Assembly: GCF_001267925.1 (NCBI RefSeq)
Contig: NZ_CP011409.1
Coordinates: 992,001 to 1,056,000, forward strand
DNA from: Herbaspirillum hiltneri N3
Lineage (GTDB): Bacteria; Pseudomonadota; Gammaproteobacteria; Burkholderiales; Burkholderiaceae_D
Direction of reading: 5' to 3'
DNA length: 64,000 nt
Shown: one piece after another, positions 26,029 to 36,247 of the stretch
How the letters are laid out: every line of letters starts with the position of its first letter
Position numbering within the stretch: the first letter of the stretch is position 1
The notes under the pieces: generated by a model
Told to the model about the DNA's origin: nothing
What the model saw: only the letters and a program-made list of their open reading frames with translations
Databases searched by the model: none
Made by a program: the position numbers and the translations under genes

Positions 26029-27558
26029 ATGCCCGACCACAGCATCGTTGAAAAAAGCGCAGTCGCCCTGCGCGCCCTGATCGGCGCCAGGCAACTTTCC
26101 CCGGTGGAACTGCTGGACGCCTGTATCTCCCGCATCGAAGATATCAACCCGCGCGTGAACGCCGTCACCGCGACGTGCTTCGAGCGCGCCCGCGATGAAG
26201 CCAGGCGCGCGGAGCAGGCCGTGATGGCTGGCGCACCGCTGGGTCTGCTGCATGGCTTGCCGATCGGCATCAAGGATCTGGAAGAAACCGAGGGTCTGCT
26301 TACCACCTACGGCTCGGCCATCTACCGCAGCAACATTCCTGCGCGCGACAACGTGCTGGTGGCGCGGTTGCGCCGCGCAGGCGCCATCGTCGCCGGCAAG
26401 ACCAACGTTCCGGAGATGGGGGCCGGCGCCAACAGCCGCAACACGGTATGGGGCGCGACCGGCAATCCCTTCAATCCGCTGCTCAATGCCGGCGGCTCCT
26501 CAGGCGGCTCGGCTGCCGCGCTGGCCTGCGATTTGCTGCCGCTGTGCAGCGGGTCCGACACCGGCGGTTCCTTGCGCATTCCGGCGGCCAAATGCGGCGT
26601 GGTCGGCTTCCGCCCATCGCCCGGCCTGGTACCGAGCGAGCGCAAATTGCTGGGTTGGACGCCGATCTCCGTCGTCGGTCCAATGGGGCGCGACGTCGCG
26701 GACACCGTGCTGCAATTGCGCGCGAGCGCCGGCATGGACAGCAGCGATCCCTTGAGTTATCCGCTGGGCGACGATCCGTTTGCGACCTTGCCGGACATCG
26801 ATCTGTCGCAACTGCGCATCGGCTATACCGAAGACTTCGGCGTCTGCGATGTCGACAACGACATCCGCGCAGTCTTCCGCAAAAAAATCGCCGCCATCCG
26901 TCCTCATGTGAAAACCTGCGAGCAGATCGACGTGGATATGGGTGAGGCGCATCGCTGTTTCGACGTCATTCGCGCCGAGAGTTTCTTCACCGGTTTTGAC
27001 GCCGCCTATCGTCGCGATCCTTCCTCGCTCGGACCGAACACGCGCGCCAACTATGAGTTGGGCGCCGCCATGAAGCTGGCCGACACGGCCTGGGCGCACA
27101 GCGAGCAGACGCGTATTTTCCGCCGCTTCCAGGCGCAGTTTTCCCGGTTCGATCTGATCCTGTCGCCGACCACGCCGGTCTCGCCTTTCCCTTGGAGCCA
27201 GTTGTATCTGAAGGAGATCAATGGCGTCGAACTGGAAAATTACTATCGCTGGCTGGCGCTGACCTACGTGGTCACGCTGGCGACCAATCCGTCGATCTCG
27301 CTGCCTTGCGGCACCGACCACAGGCAGATGCCGTTCGGCTTGCAAGTGACGGGCGCTTTCCGTGCCGACCGTCATCTGCTCGGGTGCGCCGCAGCGCTGG
27401 AAAATCTGTTCGACGGCAGCGACGAACTGCGCCGTCCGCGTCCCGACCTGCAGCAGCTGCGGCGCAGCGAGGTCGACCTGAAATCCATCGTTACCGATTC
27501 GCCGCAACCTGCAGGCGCGCCGGCGCCGACGGCCGTGGCCGGAGGGCCGGCCGTCTGA
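26029..27558 (+). CDS. Amidase signature family hydrolase
   Basis: Ser-cisSer-Lys amidase of 509 aa. The triad is visible: Lys82 in GIKDLEE, cis-Ser157 in GGSSGGS, and the nucleophile Ser181 in DTGGSLRIP. It has no signal peptide and is cytosolic. It is the second gene of the MFS-amidase-oxidoreductase operon, 33 bp after the transporter stop. It likely cleaves a C-N bond in the imported substrate. Several family members are also hydrolases of aryl or carbamoyl groups, so the reaction is not fixed. Confidence 0.9.
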   Translation: MPDHSIVEKSAVALRALIGARQLSPVELLDACISRIEDINPRVNAVTATCFERARDEARRAEQAVMAGAPLGLLHGLPIGIKDLEETEGLLTTYGSAIYRSNIPARDNVLVARLRRAGAIVAGKTNVPEMGAGANSRNTVWGATGNPFNPLLNAGGSSGGSAAALACDLLPLCSGSDTGGSLRIPAAKCGVVGFRPSPGLVPSERKLLGWTPISVVGPMGRDVADTVLQLRASAGMDSSDPLSYPLGDDPFATLPDIDLSQLRIGYTEDFGVCDVDNDIRAVFRKKIAAIRPHVKTCEQIDVDMGEAHRCFDVIRAESFFTGFDAAYRRDPSSLGPNTRANYELGAAMKLADTAWAHSEQTRIFRRFQAQFSRFDLILSPTTPVSPFPWSQLYLKEINGVELENYYRWLALTYVVTLATNPSISLPCGTDHRQMPFGLQVTGAFRADRHLLGCAAALENLFDGSDELRRPRPDLQQLRRSEVDLKSIVTDSPQPAGAPAPTAVAGGPAV

Positions 27559-27592
27559 GCCCGGCGTCGGATTGAGGGAAAGGAACATACCC

Positions 27593-28768
27593 ATGCCAGA
27601 CCAGTTTTCATCTTCTTCCAATGCGGCGACGCAGACGGATTTCCTGATCGTCGGCGCCGGTATCGCCGGCGCATCGATCGCGTACTGGCTGGCGCCGCAT
27701 GCCGGCGTCATCATGCTGGAGCGCGAATCGCAGCCCGGGTATCACAGCACCGGACGTTCAGCGGCGGCTTACATGGAAAGCTACGGCCCGCCGCAAGTGC
27801 GCGCGCTGACCTGCGCCAGCCGGGCGTTCTTCGATCATCCGCCGGCCGGCTTCGCGGAACATCCGTTGTTGACGCCGCGCGGAGCGCTCTTCATCGCCAG
27901 GACGGATCAGTTGGACCAACTGGATGCGCATGAAGCGCTGGTGCGTTCGGTCTCCGACAAGGTGCAGCGCCTGAGTCCGGATGAAGCATGCGCGCGGGTG
28001 CCGGTATTGCGTCGGGAAGCCCTAGGCGGCGCCGTGTACGAAGAAGACGCCTGCGACATTGACGTCCACGGCTTGCACCAGGGATTCCTGCGGGGCGCAC
28101 GCGGTGCCGGGGCGCGCGTGGTGTGCGACGCCGAAGTGCTCGGCCTGGCGTACCTCGACGGACAGTGGCGGCTCTCGACTTCACAGGGAGAATTCCGCGC
28201 CCCGGTGGTGATCAACGCGGCCGGAGCCTGGGCCGACGTCATCGGCGGCATGGCCGGCGCCAGACCCATCGGGCTGGTGCCCAAGCGCCGCTCGGCGTTT
28301 ACCTTCACCGCCGATGCCGGACAGGACAGCACCTCCTGGCCGATGTTCATGAGCGTCGACGAGTCGTTTTACATCAAGCCGGATGCAGGGTTGCTGCTGG
28401 GCTCGCCGGCCAATGCCGATCCGGTCGAGCCGCATGATGTCCAGGCGGAAGAGCTGGACATCGCCATCGCCATCGATCAGATCCAGAACGCCACGACGCT
28501 TGCCATCCGTCGGCCATCGCATGTCTGGGCCGGATTGCGTTCCTTTGTCGGGGATGGCAGCTTTGTCGGCGGTTTCGATAGCGGACTGAGTGGATTTTTC
28601 TGGGCTGCGGGGCAGGGCGGCTACGGCATCCAGACCGCGCCTGCGGCCGGAGAAACTTATGCCGCCCTGGCGCGCGGCCTGGCTGTGCCGGCGGCGATAG
28701 CCGCATTCGGCGTCAGCGCGGAGGCGTTGAGCTGCGATCGCCTTCGCGCGAAAGAAGCGGCGATGTAG
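27593..28768 (+). CDS. FAD-dependent oxidoreductase (DadA/glycine oxidase-like)
   Basis: DAO-family flavoprotein of 391 aa. The FAD-binding dinucleotide fold has GAGIAG at residues 21-26, then a Glu in MLERESQPGY. The C-terminal part has the GLRSFVGDGSFVGG segment seen near the FAD in this family. Start 27593 has AAGGAAC upstream; the TTG at 27572 is less likely. It follows the amidase by 34 bp and probably oxidises an amine or D-amino acid released by the amidase. The natural substrate is unknown. Confidence 0.88.
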   Translation: MPDQFSSSSNAATQTDFLIVGAGIAGASIAYWLAPHAGVIMLERESQPGYHSTGRSAAAYMESYGPPQVRALTCASRAFFDHPPAGFAEHPLLTPRGALFIARTDQLDQLDAHEALVRSVSDKVQRLSPDEACARVPVLRREALGGAVYEEDACDIDVHGLHQGFLRGARGAGARVVCDAEVLGLAYLDGQWRLSTSQGEFRAPVVINAAGAWADVIGGMAGARPIGLVPKRRSAFTFTADAGQDSTSWPMFMSVDESFYIKPDAGLLLGSPANADPVEPHDVQAEELDIAIAIDQIQNATTLAIRRPSHVWAGLRSFVGDGSFVGGFDSGLSGFFWAAGQGGYGIQTAPAAGETYAALARGLAVPAAIAAFGVSAEALSCDRLRAKEAAM

Positions 28769-28934
28769 TCCCGGTTTGCCGATACGGCAAACATCGCTTC
28801 GCAATATTGATATGGCGAGCAGGGGCAGACACTTCTAGAATCGGGACATGCCGGGGACGGCATACAGGACCTTACGCAGAACTACCTATGGCCGCATGTG
28901 ACCACATATCGCGGCCCTGATTACGGAACACGTC

Positions 28935-30488
28935 ATGTTGAAAAATATAAAAATTGGTCCGCGGCTTGGGGGCGGCTTTGCAGTAGTTCTGGTATTTTCG
29001 ATCCTGGTGGCGGGGATCGGCATCTTGCGGCTGAAGGCCGTGACCGAGGAGACGCGCTCCATGATGGACGAGCCCTTGCGCTCGGAGCGACTGGTGTCGG
29101 AATGGAATACCCTGCTGCTCAACGCGATCCAACGCACGACTTCAGTCGTGAAAAGCAAGGATCCCGAACTGGATGCCTTCTTGTCAAAGGAGGCCGCACA
29201 GTCGAGCAAGGCCTCCGCCGAGACCCTGGCGCAAGTGGAGAAGCTGCTCTCGACGGAAGAAGAACGCCAGCTGTTCAAGAACATCAACGACTACCGCAAG
29301 AAATTCCTGACCGTCAGGGACAGCATCTACAAGCTGAAAAAGGATGGCAAGGCGGAAGAGATCGCCGCAGTCTTTGAAGCGGAGTATCTGCCGGTCGCCA
29401 AAGGCACCCAGGACGCCATGCGCAAGCTGCTCGACTTCGAGCGCGGCAGAATAGACACCATCGCCCAGCATGTGGAAACGACGGCCGAAAATAGCCAGAA
29501 ACTGATCTTTGCACTCGAGGGCGTGATTCTCCTGGCCGGCATCTTCTTTGCCATCGTGCTGACCAAGAGCATCACGCGCCCGATCGACATGGCGCTGGCG
29601 ATTTCCAAGCAGGTATCCTCTGGCGATCTGACTTCGGAGGCCAGGATCGTCAGCAAGGATGAGGTGGGCCAGCTCGTCATGTCCTTGCAGAGCATGAGCG
29701 AGCAACTGCATGTGATCGTCTCGAACGTCCGCAACGGCGCCGACAGCATCGCCATTGCCTCCGGCGAGATCGCTTCCGGAAATCTGGATCTCTCGTCCCG
29801 CACCGAGGAGCAAGCCGGTGCACTGGAAGAAACCGCCGCCTCGATAGAGCAGCTGACTGCGAGCGTCGGCAAGAACGCGGAGAATTCCGGCAAGGCGCAC
29901 CAGCTGGTGACGTCTGCCGCAGAAGTCGTCAGCGAAGGCGGCGACGTCATGGCCCAGCTGATCGAGACGATGAATACGATCAACGAGTCTTCCCGCAAGA
30001 TCGTCGACATCATCAGCGTCATCGACAGCATCGCATTCCAGACCAATATCCTGGCGCTGAACGCCGCCGTGGAAGCGGCCCGGGCCGGCGAGCAGGGCCG
30101 GGGGTTTGCGGTGGTGGCGTCCGAAGTGCGCGGACTGGCCCAGCGTTCCGCCACGGCGGCGAAGGAAATCAAGATACTCATCAATGAATCGGTGGACAAG
30201 GTCGCCTCCGGCAGCAAGCTGGTGGAACAGGCCGGCGCCACCATGAGCAAAGTGGTGGGAAGCGTGCAGAGCGCCAACACGCTGGTCAGGGAGATCAATT
30301 CGGCCAGCCAGGAACAGGCCGCCGGCATCAAGGAGGTCAATCAGGCGATCTCCCAGATGGACGGCGTGACGCAGCAAAACGCGGCGCTGGTCGAACAAGC
30401 CGCCGCAGCGGCGCATTCGCTGGAAGATCAGGCGAGAAACCTGAAGCAGCTGGTCACTGTGTTCAAACTGAAACCGGCGGCGCACTAG
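28935..30488 (+). CDS. Methyl-accepting chemotaxis protein (4HB sensor)
   Basis: Chemoreceptor of 517 aa. It has TM1 at about 11-31 and TM2 at about 190-212 enclosing a helical 4HB-type periplasmic domain. A HAMP domain follows ([20 protein letters not shown]), then the signalling hairpin with the tip [20 protein letters not shown]. There is no C-terminal CheR-binding pentapeptide. It is on the same strand as the amidase cluster, 166 bp downstream, so it may sense the same compound. Ligand unknown. Confidence 0.93.
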   Translation: MLKNIKIGPRLGGGFAVVLVFSILVAGIGILRLKAVTEETRSMMDEPLRSERLVSEWNTLLLNAIQRTTSVVKSKDPELDAFLSKEAAQSSKASAETLAQVEKLLSTEEERQLFKNINDYRKKFLTVRDSIYKLKKDGKAEEIAAVFEAEYLPVAKGTQDAMRKLLDFERGRIDTIAQHVETTAENSQKLIFALEGVILLAGIFFAIVLTKSITRPIDMALAISKQVSSGDLTSEARIVSKDEVGQLVMSLQSMSEQLHVIVSNVRNGADSIAIASGEIASGNLDLSSRTEEQAGALEETAASIEQLTASVGKNAENSGKAHQLVTSAAEVVSEGGDVMAQLIETMNTINESSRKIVDIISVIDSIAFQTNILALNAAVEAARAGEQGRGFAVVASEVRGLAQRSATAAKEIKILINESVDKVASGSKLVEQAGATMSKVVGSVQSANTLVREINSASQEQAAGIKEVNQAISQMDGVTQQNAALVEQAAAAAHSLEDQARNLKQLVTVFKLKPAAH

Positions 30489-30525
30489 TCGCGGCGGCGC
30501 CGTACGAAACAGCCCGGCGGCAAGT

Positions 30526-30577
30526 AAAAAGAGCCTGGCCGGCACTACCCCGAGGTGGTGCCGGCCAGGCTCTTTTT
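30526..30577. terminator. Bidirectional intrinsic terminator (MCP / M20 peptidase)
   Basis: A 20-bp stem: AAAAAGAGCCTGGCCGGCAC at 30526-30545 and its complement GTGCCGGCCAGGCTCTTTTT at 30558-30577. With A-run and T-run on both sides it works for the MCP gene on plus and for the M20 peptidase gene on minus. Confidence 0.92.
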
Positions 30578-30589
30578 ACATGTACGTAC

Positions 30590-31771
30590 TTACTGCGCTT
30601 GCAGGTAGCGCTCCACCAGACGCGTCCAGTAGGCCGCTCCGACCGTCACGTTGTCGTCGTTGAAATCATAGTGTGCGTTGTGCAGCATCGGCTGGCCGGC
30701 GCCATTGCCGACCCGTACGAAACAACCGGGACGCTGTTGCAGGAAGTAGGCAAAATCTTCGCTGCCGGCGATCGGTCCGAACGGTGCGATGATCTTGTCT
30801 GCGCCGACCAGTTCCTCCGCGATCTGCCTGGCGAATTCGGTTTCGGCTTCCGAATTGATCAGCACCGGATAACCGCGGATGTACTCGATCTCGGCGCGGG
30901 CGCCATAACTCTCCGCATGCGACAGCACCAGTGCGCGGATGCGTTGTTCGAGCAACTCGCGCACTTCCGGCTTGAAGGAGCGCACGCTCAGCTCCATGGC
31001 GGCGTGTTCCGGAATCACGTTGGCGGCATGGCCAGCATGCAGCGATCCGACCGTCACCACAGCCGTTTCCATCGGATCGACATTGCGCGAGACCACGGTC
31101 TGCAGCGCCATCACGAGGCTGCTGGCGGCGACCAGCGGATCGACCGACAGATGCGGGCGCGCCGCGTGGCTGCCCTTGCCGATGATCTTGATCTTGACCG
31201 TGTCGCAGGCTGCCATGAAGGCGCCTGCGCGGAACATGAAGGTGCCGGTGGCGACGCCGGGGTGGTTGTGCATGCCGAAGATGGCGTCGCAGGGGAAGCG
31301 TTCGAACAAGCCGTCCCTGAGCATCTGTTCGGCGCCGCTGTTGAAGCCGGCTTCTTCGGCAGGCTGGAAGATCAGGTTGACGGTGCCGTCGAAACGACGC
31401 GTGCGCGCCAGTTGTAATGCCGCCCCCAGCAACATCGCGGTGTGGCCGTCGTGGCCGCAGGCGTGCATTTTCCCCTGATGTTCGCTGGCGTAGCTCAGTC
31501 CGGTCATCTCGTGGATGGGCAGGGCATCCATGTCGGCGCGCACGCCGATGCTGCGCGTGCTGCTGCCGGCGCGCAGCGTGGCCACCAGGCCGTTGCCGCC
31601 GATGTTGCGCGTGACCGCATAGCCCCAGTCTTCCAGCCGTTCCGCCACCAGCCGCGCGGTGTCGACTTCTTCATACGACAATTCGGGATGCTGGTGGATG
31701 TGGCGGCGAATGCCGACCAGTTCGTGCTTGACGTCATCCAGATCGGCGATCTGGCAAAACTTTGTGCTCAT
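30590..31771 (-). CDS. M20D amidohydrolase (hippurate hydrolase/IAA-amino acid hydrolase-like)
   Basis: Zn-dependent amidohydrolase of 393 aa. It has GVRADMDALPIHE, MHACGHDGHTAML (Cys and His ligands), and FQPAEEAGFNSGAEQM (catalytic Glu pair). This group removes N-acyl groups from amino acids. It is the last gene of the peptide-type ABC importer cluster, separated from the preceding M20 gene by a repeat element. It should release amino acids from an imported N-acyl or dipeptide substrate. Confidence 0.9.
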   Translation of the reverse strand: MSTKFCQIADLDDVKHELVGIRRHIHQHPELSYEEVDTARLVAERLEDWGYAVTRNIGGNGLVATLRAGSSTRSIGVRADMDALPIHEMTGLSYASEHQGKMHACGHDGHTAMLLGAALQLARTRRFDGTVNLIFQPAEEAGFNSGAEQMLRDGLFERFPCDAIFGMHNHPGVATGTFMFRAGAFMAACDTVKIKIIGKGSHAARPHLSVDPLVAASSLVMALQTVVSRNVDPMETAVVTVGSLHAGHAANVIPEHAAMELSVRSFKPEVRELLEQRIRALVLSHAESYGARAEIEYIRGYPVLINSEAETEFARQIAEELVGADKIIAPFGPIAGSEDFAYFLQQRPGCFVRVGNGAGQPMLHNAHYDFNDDNVTVGAAYWTRLVERYLQAQ

Positions 31772-31800
31772 GGATTTGCTCCGGATGAAGAATTGTTGTC

Positions 31801-31944
31801 AGAACGTGTTTACGATCTGTAGCGAGCGGCCCTCAGTTGTCGCTAAACGGCACGGAAACACCGGAATGTACCTAAGTACATGAGGATGTTGAGTACCGTT
31901 TAGCGGCAAATCAGGGTCGCGCAGTAAGATCGCAAACACGTTCT
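31801..31944. repeat. Palindromic intergenic repeat, copy 1 (144 bp)
   Basis: It has outer inverted arms AGAACGTGTTTACGATC (31801-31817) and GATCGCAAACACGTTCT (31928-31944), inner arms CGCTAAACGG and CCGTTTAGCG, and an internal extra segment with GTACCTAAGTACATGAGG. A second, shorter copy in reverse orientation is at 41685-41775. Both copies abut the stop codon of a gene: here the copy ends on the first base of the M20 stop codon. Confidence 0.85.
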
Positions 31945-33353
31945 CAGGCTGCCAGTCTGCGCGCCAGCACCTGCTTGCCTTGTTCGGCCAGGTCCCAGAA
32001 CAGGCCCGCCATGACTTGCAGCGATTCGCGCGAGACGCTGGCAAGTATATGCTCGTTGGGCGCGTGCTGTGAGCAGGCCGGGTAGGAATGCGGCACCCAC
32101 AGCGTGGGCAAGCCGAGCACGTCGGAGAATACGTCGTTGGGCAGCGATCCGCCGAGGTTGGGCAGCAGCGTCGGCTGCTTGCCGCTGGTTTCCTGCATCG
32201 ACGCCAGACCCCAGCGCACCCACTCGTCATCAGGATTGAGGCGGGTGGCGGAAAACTGGATGCCCGACAGCGTCACTTCGACATCGGTATAGCCATGGGC
32301 ATCGAGATACGAACGGATGTTGGCGATGAAATTGCGGTCGTCGCTGCCGACCACGAAACGGATCTGGCAATGTGCGTGGGCGTGACCGGGAATCGCATTG
32401 ACCGGCGCTTCCGGATTGCCGGTCTTGAAGGCCAGCACTTCCAGTGTGTTCCAGCCGAACACGCGCTCGGCCGGCGTCATGCCGGGTTCGCCCCAGTCGG
32501 CATCGACTTCTGGATCATTGGGGCCGCCGCCGACTTCGACATCGCGCAGCGCGTGGCGCACGCTGTCGGGCAAGCCATCCGGCAACAGGCTGGGCACGCG
32601 GATGCGGCCCTTGCCGTCGACCAGGCAGGCAATCGCATTGGCCAGGCGCACGCCGGGGTTGCGCAGCAGGCCACCCCAGTTGCCGGAGTGGTGGCCGCCG
32701 TCGCGCGCGTTGACGCGCAGGTCGAAATTGCAGCCGCCGCGCGAGCCCAGGAACATGGTCGGCGTCGGCGCATTGACGCGCGGACCGTCGGAGGCGATGA
32801 AGAGATCCGACCTCAGTTTCTCGGCGTACTGTGCGGCGACTTCCTTGAGCCCCGGCGAACCGGCCTCTTCTCCCATTTCGAGGATGACCTTGACGTTGTA
32901 GCCGAGCTTGCCGCCGCGCAGTTTCAAGACCTCCGCCAGGGCGGCGAAATTGATGGTGTGCTGGGCCTTGTTGTCGGCGATGCCGCGACCGTACCAGCGG
33001 TCGCCTTCGACCACGATTTCCCAGGGCTTGAGTCCGGCGCGCCATTGATGGTCGTAGCCGCGCACGACATCGCCGTGGCCGTAGGTCAGCAGGGTAAAGG
33101 CAGCGCCTTCCTCGATGCGCTCGGCAAGCAGGAACGGCGTGCCGTCCGGCAGCGGATTGTCGATGATCTCGCAGTGGAAACCGAGGTCTTCCAGTTCGGG
33201 CTGGATTTCCAGTCGCAGGTAGTCGTACAGGATAGGCCTGCTTGCGGCTTCCTGGCTTTCGGTACGGATGGCGACGCGTTTTTGCAGTGCCTGCATGAAA
33301 CGGCCATCGTCAAAATAGGCGCTCGCCTGCGCGATGGCTTGTGCTCTGCTCAT
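31944..33353 (-). CDS. M20-family metallopeptidase (ArgE/DapE/PepV-like)
   Basis: Zinc peptidase of 469 aa. Metal ligands are visible in LLTYGHGDVVRG (His-x-Asp) and LEMGEEAGSPGLKE (catalytic Glu pair). The length and the long dimerisation insert suit the dipeptidase or acetyl-amino acid deacetylase group. It lies 60 bp after the ABC ATP-binding gene and precedes the second M20 gene. Together with the importer it suggests cleavage of imported dipeptides or N-acyl amino acids. It has no signal peptide. Confidence 0.88.
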   Translation of the reverse strand: MSRAQAIAQASAYFDDGRFMQALQKRVAIRTESQEAASRPILYDYLRLEIQPELEDLGFHCEIIDNPLPDGTPFLLAERIEEGAAFTLLTYGHGDVVRGYDHQWRAGLKPWEIVVEGDRWYGRGIADNKAQHTINFAALAEVLKLRGGKLGYNVKVILEMGEEAGSPGLKEVAAQYAEKLRSDLFIASDGPRVNAPTPTMFLGSRGGCNFDLRVNARDGGHHSGNWGGLLRNPGVRLANAIACLVDGKGRIRVPSLLPDGLPDSVRHALRDVEVGGGPNDPEVDADWGEPGMTPAERVFGWNTLEVLAFKTGNPEAPVNAIPGHAHAHCQIRFVVGSDDRNFIANIRSYLDAHGYTDVEVTLSGIQFSATRLNPDDEWVRWGLASMQETSGKQPTLLPNLGGSLPNDVFSDVLGLPTLWVPHSYPACSQHAPNEHILASVSRESLQVMAGLFWDLAEQGKQVLARRLAA

Positions 33354-33413
33354 GTTGCTTCTCCTGTGTAGTCGTCAATCATTTTTAATGTGGCCGGGCG
33401 CGGCCGGCTGCTC

Positions 33414-34286
33414 TCATTCGCTCGCCGCCAGCTCCGGAATGCCCAGGCCCGGCTCGGGCGTCAGCGCCGACGCCAGCAGCATGCGCGTGTAGGGATGTCC
33501 GGGAGCGGAGAAAATCTTTTCACGGGTTTCCAGTTCGACGATGCTGCCCTTGTGCATGACGGCGACGCGGTCGACCAGGTGTTCGACTACGCCCAGGTCA
33601 TGGCTGATGAAGAGATAGGTCAGGCCGAACTCGGCCTTGAGGTCCAGCAGCAGATTGAGGATCTGCGCCTGCACCGAGACGTCCAGCGCCGACGTCGGTT
33701 CATCGCAGATCAGGATGTCCGGCTGCAGAATCAGGGCGCGCGCAATCGCAACGCGCTGGCGCTGGCCGCCGGACAGCTGGTTCGGATACTGGCCGTAAGT
33801 GCGCTCCGGCATGCCGACCAGGTCGAGGATCTTGCGCACCGCTTTTTGCCGGTCGGCGGAAGAGCCGACGCGATGCAGCCTGAGCGGCAGGCCGACAATC
33901 TCCGACACGGTCTTGCGCGGATTGAGCGAAGAATAGGGGTCCTGGAAGATCGGCTGGATGTGGCGTGCGTTGTCCTTGCGCAGCGTCGGATCGACTTCCT
34001 GGCCGTTGATCAGCACATTGCCGCTGCTCGGTTCGAGCAGACCCAGCAGCATCTTGGCCAGCGTGCTCTTGCCGCAACCCGACTCGCCGACCAGGCCTAG
34101 CGTCTCGCCGCGATACAAGCGCAGCGACACGTCGTTGACCGCCCTGATCTCGCCGGGCGCCTTGAACATGCCGCGCTTGAGCGCGTACACCTTGCCCAGT
34201 GAACATAGCTCGAGCGCAATGTCGCGGTCCGGCTGCGTGTCCGGTGGAGGCGCGGTCGGCGCTACGCCGGTATCGATGGTATTCAT
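33414..34286 (-). CDS. Peptide-type ABC transporter ATP-binding protein (DppF/OppF-like)
   Basis: ATPase of 290 aa. It has Walker [18 protein letters not shown], signature LSGGQRQRVAIARAL, Walker B LICDEPTSALD and H-loop FISHDLGVV. Start 34286 overlaps the upstream ATPase stop by 4 bp (ATGA), and GAGGTG lies before it. An extended frame from 34436 would add 50 residues inside the neighbour and is unlikely. Works with the DppD-like protein on the inner face of the membrane. Confidence 0.9.
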   Translation of the reverse strand: MNTIDTGVAPTAPPPDTQPDRDIALELCSLGKVYALKRGMFKAPGEIRAVNDVSLRLYRGETLGLVGESGCGKSTLAKMLLGLLEPSSGNVLINGQEVDPTLRKDNARHIQPIFQDPYSSLNPRKTVSEIVGLPLRLHRVGSSADRQKAVRKILDLVGMPERTYGQYPNQLSGGQRQRVAIARALILQPDILICDEPTSALDVSVQAQILNLLLDLKAEFGLTYLFISHDLGVVEHLVDRVAVMHKGSIVELETREKIFSAPGHPYTRMLLASALTPEPGLGIPELAASE

Positions 34287-35305
34287 GCAGCCACCTCGTT
34301 CAATGGCATCGCTTGCGCAGCCGCGATCTTGTGGCAGCGCGCGTAGTGAGTCTTGCCGTCGGCCGCAGTGTTGAGCATCGGCGGCTCCTGTTCGCAAACA
34401 GCGTCGGCCAGCGTGCAGCGATTGCGGAAAGCGCAACCGCGGACCTCGCCGGTCAGGCTCGGCACCACGCCGGGAATCGCTTGCAGCCGGCTGCCCGGCG
34501 GCGTCTTGCCGCGCACCGGAATGCAGTTCAGCAAACCGCGCGTATAGGGATGCAGGGGCGCCGCGAACAGCTGCGCGACGTCGGTTGTCTCCACCACCTG
34601 GCCGGCGTACATCACGGCGACGCGATCGGCGATGCGCGAGACCACGCCGAGATCATGGGTGATGAACACCACGGCAGTGCCGAACTCGCGCTGCAGATCG
34701 CGGATCATGCGCAGGATCTGCGCCTGGATGGTGACGTCGAGCGCGGTTGTGGGCTCGTCGGCGATGATCAGGTCGGGACTGCACATCAGCGACATGGCGA
34801 TCATCACGCGCTGGCGCAGCCCGCCCGATAGTTGATGCGGATATTGGCGCAGGCGGTCCTCGGCGTTGCCGATGCCGGTCCTGTGCAGTAAATAGATGGC
34901 GCGCTCGCGCGCTTCGGCGCGGGTGACGCCGGGGTGTTCCAGCATCGCCTCGCACAGCTGGTTGCCGAGCGTATAGGCCGGGTTGAGCGACGTCATCGGC
35001 TCCTGGAAGATCATCGCCATGCGCTGGCCGCGCAGCTGGTTGAGCTGTTTTTCCGTCAATCCCTGTAGCTCGACGCCGTCGAATGCGAGGCGGTCGGCCG
35101 TACAAATGGCCTTGCGCGGCAACAGTCCCATCAGCGCCAGGGAAGTCATCGACTTGCCGCAGCCGGATTCGCCGACCAGGCACAGCATTTCGCCGCGCCT
35201 GACATGGAAGTCGATGCCGCGCACGGCGTGCAGCAGACCGTTCTCGGTAGGCAGGTCGACACGCAGGTTCTTTACATCGAGCAAGACATCGGACAGGACG
35301 CTCAT
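34283..35305 (-). CDS. Peptide-type ABC transporter ATP-binding protein (DppD/OppD-like)
   Basis: ATPase of 340 aa. It has Walker [21 protein letters not shown], signature [15 protein letters not shown] and Walker [13 protein letters not shown]. The C-terminal tail has the OligoHPY cysteines ([20 protein letters not shown]) seen in DppD/OppD. Separated from the permease gene by 12 bp and overlapping the next ATPase gene by 4 bp. Confidence 0.92.
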   Translation of the reverse strand: MSVLSDVLLDVKNLRVDLPTENGLLHAVRGIDFHVRRGEMLCLVGESGCGKSMTSLALMGLLPRKAICTADRLAFDGVELQGLTEKQLNQLRGQRMAMIFQEPMTSLNPAYTLGNQLCEAMLEHPGVTRAEARERAIYLLHRTGIGNAEDRLRQYPHQLSGGLRQRVMIAMSLMCSPDLIIADEPTTALDVTIQAQILRMIRDLQREFGTAVVFITHDLGVVSRIADRVAVMYAGQVVETTDVAQLFAAPLHPYTRGLLNCIPVRGKTPPGSRLQAIPGVVPSLTGEVRGCAFRNRCTLADAVCEQEPPMLNTAADGKTHYARCHKIAAAQAMPLNEVAA

Positions 35306-35317
35306 GGCTTGCCCCTT

Positions 35318-36238
35318 TCAGTTGCGGCCGTCGGGCGCATTGACATCGCGCAAACCGTCGCCGACCAGGTTGATGGCCAGCACCAGCAGCGCCAGCGCCA
35401 GACCGGGGATGACGATCACCCAGGGCTTGAAGAACATGTAGGACTTGCCTTCGGCAACCATCAGCCCCCATGACGGGGTCGGCGGTTGCACGCCGAGGCC
35501 GAGGAAGGACAAGGTCGCTTCCAGCAGAATCGCATGCGCCATTTCCAGCGTGATCACGACGATCAGTGCGCTCATGATGTTGGGCAGGATTTCGCGCACC
35601 AGGATGTACGGCGTCGACGCGCCGATGGCCTTGGCCGCCGCGATGAATTCGGCATCGCGCAGTTGCTGCGTGGCCGACCGCGTGACCACGGCGAAGCGGT
35701 CCCAGAGCAGCAGGCCTAGCAGGATGATCACCACCTTGAGCGAGCCGCCCACCAGCGATGCCATCGCCAGCGCCACCAGCACCACCGGCATCGACAGCCG
35801 TGTGGTGATGATGTAGCTGATCAGCGCATCGACCCGGCCGCCGAAGTAGCCGGCCAGCACGCCCAGCGTGGTGCCGATCAGGCCCGAGATCAGCGCCGCC
35901 GCGGCGCCGATGATCAGCGACACGCGCGCGCCGTGGATCAGGCGGCTCAGGTAATCGCGGCCGAGCTTGTCGGTGCCGAGGATGTGCTCCCAGCTGCCCT
36001 GCGCATTCCACACCGGCGGGATCAGGCGTTGCGCGACGTTCTGATCGTAAGGGTCGTGCGGCGCCAGCAGCGGTGCAAACAATGCCGCCAGCACGATGAC
36101 GGCGAGGATGGCTGCACCCAGCACCAGGCCGCGATGGCCGAGCATGCGATTGAGCTTGCGGCGCCACAGCGGCGCCGGTTTTAGCGCGCCCTGCAACAGG
36201 CCGCCGGCAGGGAGGGTGGAAGTCGAGATGGTCGTCAT
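35318..36238 (-). CDS. Peptide-type ABC transporter permease (DppC/OppC-like)
   Basis: Inner-membrane permease of 306 aa. A cytoplasmic N-terminus (about residues 1-35) precedes the first helix. The GTDKLGRDYLSRLIHGARVS segment is the DppC/OppC N-terminal domain signature. The EAA loop lies near EFIAAAKAIGASTPYILVRE. The gene sits 9 bp after the partner permease gene. Confidence 0.9.
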   Translation of the reverse strand: MTTISTSTLPAGGLLQGALKPAPLWRRKLNRMLGHRGLVLGAAILAVIVLAALFAPLLAPHDPYDQNVAQRLIPPVWNAQGSWEHILGTDKLGRDYLSRLIHGARVSLIIGAAAALISGLIGTTLGVLAGYFGGRVDALISYIITTRLSMPVVLVALAMASLVGGSLKVVIILLGLLLWDRFAVVTRSATQQLRDAEFIAAAKAIGASTPYILVREILPNIMSALIVVITLEMAHAILLEATLSFLGLGVQPPTPSWGLMVAEGKSYMFFKPWVIVIPGLALALLVLAINLVGDGLRDVNAPDGRN

Positions 36239-36247
36239 GGCGATTCC

